This document shows positions 26,886-34,621 of a DNA stretch of 64,000 bases, piece after piece; position 1 is the first letter of the stretch; every line of letters begins with the position of its first letter. The translations under genes and the position numbers were made by a program. The stretch is taken from the NCBI GenBank assembly GCA_003222675.1, contig QHWT01000064.1:23825-87824 (forward strand), written 5' to 3'. Below the pieces are notes generated by a model. It ran no database searches. It was not told the origin of the DNA and saw only the letters and a program-made list of their open reading frames with translations. This DNA is from Acidobacteriota bacterium. Its GTDB lineage: Bacteria > Acidobacteriota > Vicinamibacteria > Vicinamibacterales > 2-12-FULL-66-21.

Positions 26886-27310
26886 TATTTGTTCACGCTC
26901 GCGGGCACCAGCAGGTCGGTCTTGTCCCAGATGAAGTCCTTGTTGCTGTAGACCGCGAGCTCGTAGTCCTTACCCATGAAGATCGCAGACACCGGGCAGG
27001 CTTCCTCGCAATACCCGCAGAAGATGCAGCGCGTCTTGTGAATCTGGTAGACCTTCGCGTAACGCGGACCGGCCTGGACGCTGCCGTCGTTTTCGGCGGC
27101 TTCCAGGTAGATCGCATCAGCCGGACACGCTACGGCGCACAGGCCGCACGCGACGCACTTCTCGAGCCCGTTCTCATCCCGCATCAGCACCTGCTTGCCG
27201 CGCCATTTCGGGAACACCGGGATTTTCTCGTCCGGGTAGTTGACGGTGATCTTCTTCTTGAAGATGTGCTTGAAGGTGGTCGCAAAGCCGACGATGAACG
27301 CACGGATCAT
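26885..27310 (-). CDS. nuoI: NADH-quinone oxidoreductase subunit I (NuoI-like ferredoxin)
   Basis: A 141-residue protein with two 4Fe-4S sites, CVACGLCAVACP and CIFCGYCEEACP, spaced as in NuoI, and the family N-terminus with a basic amphipathic helix (GFATTFKHIFKKK). Its EENDGS-like and MGKDYELA segments also fit NuoI. NuoI carries clusters N6a/N6b between NADH dehydrogenase and the quinone module. No other nuo gene is in the window, so this is either a detached subunit or a paralogue serving another iron-sulfur enzyme. A repeat element follows its stop codon. Confidence 0.88.
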   Translation of the reverse strand: MIRAFIVGFATTFKHIFKKKITVNYPDEKIPVFPKWRGKQVLMRDENGLEKCVACGLCAVACPADAIYLEAAENDGSVQAGPRYAKVYQIHKTRCIFCGYCEEACPVSAIFMGKDYELAVYSNKDFIWDKTDLLVPASVNK

Positions 27311-27332
27311 ATCCAGTGATCATAGCAAATCG

Positions 27333-27507
27333 TGAATCCCTGATCCCTGATCCTGAATCCCTCATCCACAATCGACCATCGTCCGTCGCGGATCGCGAAT
27401 CCGGGTGGGCGCATCTCGCGCGCGGTGTAGCCATTCGCGATGGGGGATTTAAGACTCTCGATGCAGGATTGCGGATCAGGGATCCCGGATCAGGGATAAG
27501 GGATTGG
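27333..27507. repeat. Inverted-arm heptamer element upstream of LytS
   Basis: The left arm (27333-27366: AATCCCT, GATCCCT, GATCCTG and similar) and the right arm (27465-27507: GGATCAG, GGATCCC, GGATCAG, GGATAAG, GGATTGG) are complementary in type and separated by about 100 bp of unremarkable sequence. It fills most of the gap between the divergent nuoI and lytS-like genes. A TATACT hexamer at 27514-27519 lies just after it, a possible -10 element for the two-component operon. Confidence 0.8.
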
Positions 27508-27529
27508 CGATGCTATACTTACAGCCAGC

Positions 27530-28849
27530 TTGGAAAGCCAGTCGAAGCTGTTGTCGAGTGAGCAGGTTGTCCTGACCACGCTCATGGCGAAGCTCGCCGT
27601 CGGGGCGGTGCTCTCGACGATGCTCGTGCGTTTTCCGTGGTTCCGGAAGATCCTGCTGACCGAAAAGCGCGATTGGCCCGAACGGCTGATCTTCGCGGCG
27701 AGCCTCGGGTTGCCCCTGACGGCAGGCGTCCTCTGGCGCGTCCTCCTGAACAACAACGCCGCCGACCTCACGTTGTCGGGCGCGTTCCTGGCGGGTCTCC
27801 TCGCCGGCCCGTATGCCGGCGCCATCGTAGGCGCGATGGTTGGCATTCCCGCATTCGCTGCCAAAGAATTCGCCGCGCTGCCCTTCGCCGTCGGCTGCGG
27901 ATTTGCGGGTGGCGGGTTGCGCGAGATCTGTCCCCCCGAAGCGATCTGGCACTTCTCCCCACTCTTCTTCACCGGACTCCACCGGCACGTGTGGAAACTG
28001 GTGCGTCGGTTCGAGATCGACTGGGTCGTGATCCTGCTCGCGGTGCCGATCGGGCTGGAGATCATCCTCCAGGCTGTCGGCTATCGCTGGCCGACGCGCG
28101 TGTTCGTGATCCCGGGCCAGACGCCGGTGCTGTGGTTGTGTGTGATTTTCGCGACCGTGCTGTCGGTCGCCATTCCGATCAAGATCTGGAACAGCGCGCG
28201 CATCGAACACCGGCTGCAGGAACAGGAGAAGCTCCTGATGGCAGCGCAGCTCGACGCGCTCGCGAGTCAAATCAACCCGCATTTCCTCTTCAATACGCTG
28301 ACGTCGATCTCGTCGCTCATTCGATCGCAGCCCGAGACGGCGCGCACGTTGATCGTGAAGCTCTCGGGCCTGCTCCGGCGATTGCTGCGCAGCCAGGAAT
28401 ACTTCGTGCCCCTGCGCGAAGAGCTCGAAGCCATCGATGAGTATCTCGACATCGAGAGCGTCCGCTTCGGCCCGAAGCTCCGGGTGGAGAAGCACATCGA
28501 TCCGTCCACACTCGACCTGATCGTTCCGAGCATGCTGCTGCAGCCGCTCGTCGAGAACTCGATCAAGCACGGGTTGTCGCAGAAGATCGGTGAAGGGTGC
28601 ATCACGATCCGGAGCTCGCGCGAAAACGGCCACGCGATGATCGACGTCATCGACAATGGCCTCGGCGTGCCGGCGGGCGACGCCGCGCGGGCAAAAGGCA
28701 CTGGCATCGGGCTCCGGAACGTCAACGAGCGCCTGCGCGTGATCTACGGCGCGAATTACCAGCTCCAGCTCGATAGCGTACCCGGCGAAGGCACCTGCGC
28801 GCGGATCGTCATCCCGGAGCTCGAGGCGCCCGCGCGTATCACCGCCTGA
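27530..28849 (+). CDS. LytS-type sensor histidine kinase
   Basis: A 439-residue kinase. The N-terminal half has about six hydrophobic segments of the 5TM-5TMR type, and the C-terminal half has the HisKA_7TM-independent LytS/YehU layout: phospho-acceptor His251 in QINPHFLFNTL, N box LLQPLVENSIKHG and G box GTGIGLRNVNERL. The start is TTG at 27530; ATG at 27584 is an alternative. It is followed after two bases by a LytTR regulator, then signal peptidase I. It senses an unknown envelope signal. Confidence 0.92.
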   Translation: MESQSKLLSSEQVVLTTLMAKLAVGAVLSTMLVRFPWFRKILLTEKRDWPERLIFAASLGLPLTAGVLWRVLLNNNAADLTLSGAFLAGLLAGPYAGAIVGAMVGIPAFAAKEFAALPFAVGCGFAGGGLREICPPEAIWHFSPLFFTGLHRHVWKLVRRFEIDWVVILLAVPIGLEIILQAVGYRWPTRVFVIPGQTPVLWLCVIFATVLSVAIPIKIWNSARIEHRLQEQEKLLMAAQLDALASQINPHFLFNTLTSISSLIRSQPETARTLIVKLSGLLRRLLRSQEYFVPLREELEAIDEYLDIESVRFGPKLRVEKHIDPSTLDLIVPSMLLQPLVENSIKHGLSQKIGEGCITIRSSRENGHAMIDVIDNGLGVPAGDAARAKGTGIGLRNVNERLRVIYGANYQLQLDSVPGEGTCARIVIPELEAPARITA

Positions 28850-28851
28850 AC

Positions 28852-29643
28852 ATGCACGAACACGACCTCAGGACCGTCGTCGTGGACGATGAGCAGCTGG
28901 CGCGGGAGGAATTGTGCTTTCTCCTGCAGCAGCTCGGGGGCGTCGAGGTCGTCGGCCAGGCCGGGAACGGCGTCGAAGCGTTGCGTGTCATCGAAGAGCA
29001 TCAGCCCGATCTCGTGATGCTGGACGTGCAGATGCCGGGGATCACCGGCTTCGAGGTCGCGCGGCGCGTCGTGCAGGCGGGCCTCGAATCGCAGGTGGTG
29101 TTCGTTACGGCGTTCGACCAGTACGCCATCGAGGCCTTCGATGTGAACGCGGTTGATTACGTGTTGAAGCCGGTCGAACCAGCGCGGCTGACGACCGCGG
29201 TCGAGCGGGTCAGGCGCCGGTTGTCGGCCGAGCGGACCGCGCAGAAACCGTTGTCCGGCGAGGAATTCGATCGGCTGTTGCAGGCGCTGTCGGAGCGCCA
29301 CGAGCGCCGCGAACAGCTCGCCCTCAAGGTGGCCGAGCGCTTCCTGCTGGTCCATACCGACGAGGTGGTCCATGCTTCCGTGGAGGACGATCAGATCCGG
29401 GTTGTAACGAACAGCTTGTCTGGAACGTCCAACTATCGGACACTGGATGAACTGCAGGCGCGGCTGGATCCTGCGGTATTCTGGAGAGTGCACCGGTCGC
29501 ACCTCGTCAACATCAACAAAATCAAGGAGATCGTCCCCTGGTTCAGCCGGAATTACATCCTGAAGATGAAGGACGGAAAGGGGACCGAGATCCCGGTGAG
29601 CCGGTCGCAGACGCGCCGTCTCCGGGAGTACCTGAAGCTATGA
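28852..29643 (+). CDS. LytR/AlgR family response regulator
   Basis: A 263-residue two-domain regulator. The receiver domain (residues 5-125) has acidic Asp12/Asp13 and phospho-acceptor Asp58 in VMLDVQMPG, and Lys in VLKPVEP. The LytTR DNA-binding domain (about 160-260) has FWRVHRSHLVNINKI and RNYILKMKDGKGTEIPVSRS. It begins 2 bp after the kinase stop and overlaps the signal peptidase start by ATGA, so the three genes look like one translationally coupled operon. Its DNA target is unknown; LytTR proteins bind imperfect direct repeats. Confidence 0.95.
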   Translation: MHEHDLRTVVVDDEQLAREELCFLLQQLGGVEVVGQAGNGVEALRVIEEHQPDLVMLDVQMPGITGFEVARRVVQAGLESQVVFVTAFDQYAIEAFDVNAVDYVLKPVEPARLTTAVERVRRRLSAERTAQKPLSGEEFDRLLQALSERHERREQLALKVAERFLLVHTDEVVHASVEDDQIRVVTNSLSGTSNYRTLDELQARLDPAVFWRVHRSHLVNINKIKEIVPWFSRNYILKMKDGKGTEIPVSRSQTRRLREYLKL

Positions 29644-30353
29644 GCACGACCAACGACATGCCCTTCGAGACGCCGTACGAAACGCCAGAGCCCGATCGCT
29701 TCCAGGAGCCGGTGGTCGAAGCCTATGCTCCGCCGCTGCCGCCCGAGATGATCGTGCCGGGCGACCAGGGCGCCGCGGTTGCGGCCGCGCCCGCCGCGGA
29801 CCCGCGCCTCGCGCTCGATGGAAACTCGGCGTGGCTGACCCGACTCGGCGACGAGCTGATCGCGTGGTTCAAGACGCTCGCATCCGCCGCCGTCTACGCC
29901 ACGCTGATCGTCACGTTCGGCTTCCAGGTGGCGCGCGTCGAAGGCATGAGCATGGCGCCGACGCTGCAGGATCAGGATCGCCTCATCGTCAACAAGCTCG
30001 CGTACCGGGTGGGCGACCCGCACGTCGGCGATATCGTGATGTTGTACTACCCGCTGAAACCGGAGAAGTCGTTCGTGAAGCGGGTCATCGCGGAAGAAGG
30101 GGATCAAGTCCGGGTCGTCGACGGCCGCGTGTACCGAAACGACGTGCCGCTCGACGACAGCTTCGTGCCGCCCGAGTACCGCAGCCATGATGACTGGGGC
30201 CCGCAGGTGATCCCGGAGGGCTACTACTTCGTCATGGGCGATCACCGGAACAACAGTTCCGACAGCCGTCATTGGGGATTCGTGCCGAAGAAGTACATCA
30301 TCGGCAAGGTGCAGCTCCGGTGGTGGCCGCTCGGACACGCGCGCGTCTTCTGA
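29640..30353 (+). CDS. lepB: Signal peptidase I
   Basis: A 237-residue membrane protease. An acidic, Pro-rich cytoplasmic tail of about 60 residues precedes one membrane helix (80-98). The catalytic dyad is Ser104 in EGMSMAPTL and Lys147 in KSFVKRVIA; box E is VMGDHRNNSSDSRHWG. It removes signal peptides at the outer face of the inner membrane. The unusually long N-terminal tail is odd for the family. Coupling to a LytS/LytTR pair suggests that secretion capacity is adjusted to an envelope signal, which is an inference. Confidence 0.95.
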   Translation: MSTTNDMPFETPYETPEPDRFQEPVVEAYAPPLPPEMIVPGDQGAAVAAAPAADPRLALDGNSAWLTRLGDELIAWFKTLASAAVYATLIVTFGFQVARVEGMSMAPTLQDQDRLIVNKLAYRVGDPHVGDIVMLYYPLKPEKSFVKRVIAEEGDQVRVVDGRVYRNDVPLDDSFVPPEYRSHDDWGPQVIPEGYYFVMGDHRNNSSDSRHWGFVPKKYIIGKVQLRWWPLGHARVF

Positions 30354-30368
30354 TCGCGGAGTCCTGAG

Positions 30369-31247
30369 CTGCCCCAGCAACCGAGCCGCCAGAAGGCGGT
30401 CTCCAGCGTTCTGCTTCGGGTCCTGGTTCTGAACCTGATGGTTGCCGGCGCGAAACTGATCCTCGGTTACGCGACCGGCACCGTCAGCGTCCTGTCCGAC
30501 GGCTTTCATTCACTCACCGATGCCGCGTCGAACATCATCGGCCTGGTCGGCATGCGCGCAGCGCATATGCCGCCAGACGCCGACCATCCTTACGGTCACC
30601 GCAAATACGAGACGCTTGCCGCTGCCGCGATCTTCATGTTCCTGCTGCTCGCGGTCCTCGAGATCGGCCGCGCCGCGCTGAAAGGCCTGAGCGCGCCGGC
30701 GCCGCTCGTCGTCACGTGGCTCAGTTTCACAGTGATGATCGTCACGCTCATCATCAATCTCTCGGTCGTGCGCTATGAGGCTGGGGAAGCGAACCGCCTG
30801 AACAGCGAGTTGCTGCACGCCGATTCGATGCACACGCGAACGGACGTGTACGCCACGATCGGCGTCCTCGTGTCGCTGACGGGAGTCTGGCTGGGATTTC
30901 CGCTACTCGATCCGATCGGCGGCATCGCAATCGCAGTGGTGATCGCGCGCGCCGGGTACCAGATCGGCCGCGACACGTCACGGATCCTGTCGGACCGGGT
31001 GATGATCGAGGAGGAGGACATCCGCCGCGTGGTGATGAGCGTGCCTGAAGTCCTCGGCTGCCACCAGATTCGCTCGCGCGGCACGTTCGATCACGTCTTC
31101 CTCGATCTCCACGTCTGGTTCCCCGCCGAGGCGACCCTCCGTCACGCCCACGAAGTCTCGCACGTCGTGAAGGATCGGCTGCTGGAGAAATACCCGCAGA
31201 TCGCCGACGCGATCATTCATATAGAGCCGCCGCCGTATGAACGGTGA
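30369..31247 (+). CDS. Cation diffusion facilitator family transporter
   Basis: About 292 residues. Metal-site motifs: DGFHSLTD in helix 2, HPYGHRKYE in the loop and HADSMHTRTDVY in helix 5, then a cytoplasmic C-terminal domain ending in HIEPP. The first ATG in frame (30438) falls inside the first membrane helix, whose SSVLLRVLVLNL half lies upstream. The only in-frame candidate upstream is CTG at 30369, with GCGGAG seven bases before it. I therefore propose a CTG start. It is 15 bp after lepB. It exports Zn2+, Mn2+ or Fe2+ by proton exchange; the metal is not decided. Confidence 0.9.
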   Translation: MPQQPSRQKAVSSVLLRVLVLNLMVAGAKLILGYATGTVSVLSDGFHSLTDAASNIIGLVGMRAAHMPPDADHPYGHRKYETLAAAAIFMFLLLAVLEIGRAALKGLSAPAPLVVTWLSFTVMIVTLIINLSVVRYEAGEANRLNSELLHADSMHTRTDVYATIGVLVSLTGVWLGFPLLDPIGGIAIAVVIARAGYQIGRDTSRILSDRVMIEEEDIRRVVMSVPEVLGCHQIRSRGTFDHVFLDLHVWFPAEATLRHAHEVSHVVKDRLLEKYPQIADAIIHIEPPPYER

Positions 31248-31261
31248 CGTGGATTAACCAG

Positions 31262-33085
31262 TTAAGCCCCGTATATCGCTTCGATTTCCTCCTGCCAGTT
31301 CTGTTCGATTGTCTTGCGGCGGATCTTCAGCGTGGGCGTGAGCTCGCCGGAGTCAATCGTGAACTCTCGCGGAAGCAGACGGACCTTCTTGATGCGCTCG
31401 AACTGCGAGAGCTCCTGGTTGAGCGCCTCGACGATCTCCTCGTAGAGCGCGACCACGTCCGGTCGTTCCACCAACTCCTCGCGAGGCGCCGCAGGACGGC
31501 CGAGGTCGCGCAGCCGCCGGTCCAGCGCCGCGAAGTCCGGAACGATCAGCGCGGCAGCAAACTTTCGGCGATCGCCGAGGACCATCGCTTCGGCGACGAG
31601 CGGGCTGCGCTTCAGCATCGACTCGAGCGGCTGCGGCGCGATCTTCTTCCCGCCTGACGTGACCAGCAGATCCTTCTTCCGATCGGTGATTGTCAGGTAG
31701 CCGTCGGCATCGAGCGTGCCGATGTCCCCCGTGTGAAACCAGCCGTCGCGCAGCGCTTCCGCCGTCTCTGCCGGCTTGTTGTAGTAGCCGGCCATGATGT
31801 TCGGCCCGCGCGCGAGGATTTCTCCGTCCGGCGCGATGCTGATCTCAATGCCCGGGATCGCACGGCCGACCGTGCCGGCACGGGCGGCGCCCAGGGGGTT
31901 CCCCGTCAGCACCGGCGAGGTCTCAGTCAGTCCGTACCCTTCGGTAATCGGCAGCCCGATGCCGTGGAAGAACTCGGCGACCGCGAGCGGCAGCGGCGCG
32001 CTGCCCGAGATCATCGTGTGCAGGCGGCCCCCCACGTTGTCGCGGATCTTCGACCAGATGAGCCGCTCCGCCAGTACCGCTTGCAGCTTGCCCAATCCGG
32101 ACAGGCGCCGGCCGCTCATTTCCGCTTTCGCGCGCGCGTTCGCGACCTTGAGGCCCCACTGGAACAACGTGCGCCGCGGCTGCGGCAGCGTGTCCCCTTT
32201 CTGCCGGATGCGCGCCTCGAACTTCTCGTAGACGCGCGGCACGCCCGTCATCAGCGTCGGCCTCACGATCTGGATGTCGCGGCTGACCGTCTCGAGCGAT
32301 TCCGCGAACACGATGGTGATCCCGTTGTAGAGGCCGACGTAAGCGAGCATCCGCTCGAACGCATGGCTGAGCGGCAGGAACGACAGCGCGACCTCGTCGT
32401 CGCCAATGCGCAGGATCGTCTGCGCGGCAATGACGTTCGAGGCGAGATTGCCGTGCGTGAGCATCGCGCCCTTCGGCTCTCCCGTGGTCCCTGACGTGTA
32501 GATGATTGCCGCCAGGTCCGACGGCTTCACCTCGCGCGCATCATCGCGGAACGAGCGGCCGACGCCCCACTGATTGAGGAGTTGGCTGTGGCCACGCTCG
32601 ACGACGGACGCAAGGGACAACACGGACGGCGCGGCCAGCGCAATCTCGTCAAATACGATCACCGCCTCGATTGCCGGCAGGTCGTGCCGCACACGCTGGA
32701 TCTTGTCGAGCTGTTCCTGCGAGGAGACGAACGCGAGGCGCGCGGCGGAATCCGCGAGGATGTAGCGCGCCTGCGACTGAGACAACGTCGGATACACCGG
32801 CACGCTGACCGCCCCGTACACGAGCAGCGCGAGATCCGCGAGCAGCCATTCCGGCCGGCTCTCCGACATGATCGCCACGCGATCGCCGGGACTCACGCCG
32901 AGCGCGCGCAGCCCCAGCGAGAGATCGCGGAGCCGTTCGAACCATTCCTTTGTGGACTCGCCGCCGACGTGCCCGTCGCGGACCTGTCCGACGAGCAGCG
33001 GCTTCGGATACCGGCCGCTGACGTGAAAGGGAAGATCGGCGATGGTCGCCAGCTCGGGGGCGGGTTCCGCGGCGGGTAGGGTCAC
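31262..33085 (-). CDS. Long-chain acyl-CoA synthetase / AMP-dependent ligase
   Basis: A 607-residue adenylate-forming enzyme. P-loop YTSGTTGEPKGA, A5 motif GYGLTETSP, A7 HTGDIG and A8/A10 core ITDRKKDLLVTSGGKKIAP are all present; the catalytic C-terminal Lys lies in LTPTLKIRRKTI. Length and the GGKKI motif fit the bacterial FadD15-like long-chain acyl-CoA synthetases. It activates fatty acids to acyl-CoA at the membrane. It is convergent with the cation transporter. Confidence 0.93.
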   Translation of the reverse strand: MTLPAAEPAPELATIADLPFHVSGRYPKPLLVGQVRDGHVGGESTKEWFERLRDLSLGLRALGVSPGDRVAIMSESRPEWLLADLALLVYGAVSVPVYPTLSQSQARYILADSAARLAFVSSQEQLDKIQRVRHDLPAIEAVIVFDEIALAAPSVLSLASVVERGHSQLLNQWGVGRSFRDDAREVKPSDLAAIIYTSGTTGEPKGAMLTHGNLASNVIAAQTILRIGDDEVALSFLPLSHAFERMLAYVGLYNGITIVFAESLETVSRDIQIVRPTLMTGVPRVYEKFEARIRQKGDTLPQPRRTLFQWGLKVANARAKAEMSGRRLSGLGKLQAVLAERLIWSKIRDNVGGRLHTMISGSAPLPLAVAEFFHGIGLPITEGYGLTETSPVLTGNPLGAARAGTVGRAIPGIEISIAPDGEILARGPNIMAGYYNKPAETAEALRDGWFHTGDIGTLDADGYLTITDRKKDLLVTSGGKKIAPQPLESMLKRSPLVAEAMVLGDRRKFAAALIVPDFAALDRRLRDLGRPAAPREELVERPDVVALYEEIVEALNQELSQFERIKKVRLLPREFTIDSGELTPTLKIRRKTIEQNWQEEIEAIYGA

Positions 33086-33175
33086 TGCCGGAATTTTAGC
33101 AAACCGCGCGGCGACGCCCGAGCGCGTAGCGCTTCTCCTTCCGCCTAAAGGCGGAAGCCACCGGATTCTGATCGT

Positions 33176-33203
33176 GGATCAGGGACATGGGATTAGCGAT
33201 TGC
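33176..33203. repeat. Heptamers overlapping the moaC stop codon
   Basis: GGATCAG, GGACATG, GGATTAG and a partial CGATTGC. The array crosses the TAA of moaC, so the last codons of MoaC (SNR-stop) derive from it. A small hairpin CCGCC/GGCGG lies at about 33141-33153, upstream of it. Confidence 0.65.
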
Positions 33204-33711
33204 TGCGTTTCCACGTTCCCGATTTGCCGCCGGTTTTCTCCATCAATCTGATCTCGCCAATCACCATGCCTTTGTCGACGGCCTTCACCATGTCATACAT
33301 CGTCAGCGCGGCGACCGAGACGGCAGTGAGCGCCTCCATCTCAACGCCCGTCGCTGCCGTCGTCCGCACGCGGGCCTCGATGTCGTAACCGCCGCGGGCC
33401 GGCGTGATCTGCACGTCCGCATGCGAAATCGACAACGGATGGCACAAGGGAATCAACGAGGACGTCTGCTTCGCCGCCATGACGCCGGCGAGCCGGGCTG
33501 TTTCGAGGGGGTCCCCTTTTGTCATCCCGCCGCCGCGTACCTGACGGAGCGCTTCGGTTGACATGGCGATGTAGCCACGCGCAATCGCCTCACGCGCGGT
33601 CGGTTCCTTCTCGCTCACATCGACCATGTGAATGCGCCCGGCTGAATCCATATGCGACAGGCGCGGTTTCCTGCCCCCAGACTTCTGGCTCCTGCGTGCT
33701 GTGCTATTCAC
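33193..33711 (-). CDS. moaC: Cyclic pyranopterin monophosphate synthase
   Basis: A 172-residue MoaC. Diagnostic stretches: [66 protein letters not shown] and the active-site KAVDKGM. It converts the MoaA product to cPMP in molybdenum cofactor synthesis. The GTG at 33711 overlaps the rex stop by 8 bp; an ATG at 33651 would remove a poorly conserved 20-residue leader and is equally plausible. No other moa gene is present in the window. Confidence 0.95.
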   Translation of the reverse strand: MNSTARRSQKSGGRKPRLSHMDSAGRIHMVDVSEKEPTAREAIARGYIAMSTEALRQVRGGGMTKGDPLETARLAGVMAAKQTSSLIPLCHPLSISHADVQITPARGGYDIEARVRTTAATGVEMEALTAVSVAALTMYDMVKAVDKGMVIGEIRLMEKTGGKSGTWKRSNR

Positions 33712-34387
33712 CCGACTCTCCTTGCGCGAGAAAGAACGAGAGGCTCTCGAGCGACACCGTCAGGTCCAGGCTTTTCAGCTTCACTCCGCGCGGCACCTTG
33801 AGGGCACCGGGCGAGAAGTTGAGGATCGCCTTCACGCCTGCGCCGACGACGATGTTGACGACGTGCTGCGCGGACGCTGCCGGAACCGCAATGACGGCGA
33901 CCTGGACCGCCTCGCGCTTCACGATCTTCCTGAACTCCCGGATATCGTAGATGACGACCCCGCCGCGGGATCGCCGGCCGATCTTGTCCTTGGTCGTGTC
34001 GAACAACGCAACGATCTCGAAGCCGTCATCACGAAAGCCGCCGTAGTCCGCGAGCGCGAGCCCGAGGTTGCCCGCGCCCATGATGGCGACGCGAACGCCC
34101 CGATCGAGACCGAGAATCTGCCGGAGGTGCCGCCGCAGCTCCGTAACGTAGTAACCAATGCCGCGAACGCCGAATTCGCCGAAGTACGCGAGGTCCTTGC
34201 GGATCTGCGCCGCGTTGAGGTGAAACTGCTCGGCGAGGGCCTGCGATGAAATCGTCCGCACGCCGGAGGTCTCCAGCGCATTCAGGCATCGCAGATACAC
34301 CGACAGGCGATTCGTCGTCAGCTCGGAAACCGGTTCGACTATCGCGCGCGGCCGCTCTTCCGGCGGGAGCTTGTTCTCCCTGGTCAC
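33704..34387 (-). CDS. rex: Redox-sensing transcriptional repressor Rex
   Basis: A 227-residue Rex. The N-terminal winged helix has [27 protein letters not shown]; the Rossmann NAD(H) domain begins [14 protein letters not shown]; a domain-swapped C-terminal helix follows ([13 protein letters not shown]). It starts with GTG at 34387. Rex binds DNA when NADH/NAD+ is low and represses respiratory and fermentative genes. Being upstream of moaC suggests that cofactor supply follows redox state. No clear Rex operator (TTGTGAA-type) was seen in the GC-rich upstream gap. Confidence 0.95.
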   Translation of the reverse strand: MTRENKLPPEERPRAIVEPVSELTTNRLSVYLRCLNALETSGVRTISSQALAEQFHLNAAQIRKDLAYFGEFGVRGIGYYVTELRRHLRQILGLDRGVRVAIMGAGNLGLALADYGGFRDDGFEIVALFDTTKDKIGRRSRGGVVIYDIREFRKIVKREAVQVAVIAVPAASAQHVVNIVVGAGVKAILNFSPGALKVPRGVKLKSLDLTVSLESLSFFLAQGESGE

Positions 34388-34404
34388 AAGCGGAAATTAT
34401 AAAG

Positions 34405-34573
34405 GCGGAGCGGGGCGCGGGTGCGGGGTCCGGGGCGCATATCCGGGGTAGATGGCGCGACCGGGCCACTGGCGATGCCATCACGTCGCGCGCCTGGCGC
34501 ATCGCGGCCCGCCCCTCGCGGGCCGCGCCCGCAACCCGCGCACCCCCGCGTCCCACACCCCGCACCCCGTCTC
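34405..34573. repeat. GC-rich inverted-arm heptamer element between rex and OPT
   Basis: The left arm (34405-34440, units like GGGTGCG, GGGTCCG, GGGCGCA) and the right arm (34532-34573, units like CCCGCGC, GTCCCAC, ACCCCGC, ACCCCGT) face each other across about 90 bp. It lies in the divergent gap 34388-34621; both promoters must be inside or beside it, and I could not identify either. Confidence 0.6.
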
Positions 34574-34621
34574 CGCGGCTCGCTCCTCGCGCATCGCTCC
34601 TCGGGGTAATATCACCCCCCT

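Noticed and set aside
23970..26900. SAM or cobalamin riboswitch controlling the methionine/folate genes
   Set aside because: The upstream gap is filled by the octamer element and shows no conserved riboswitch core.
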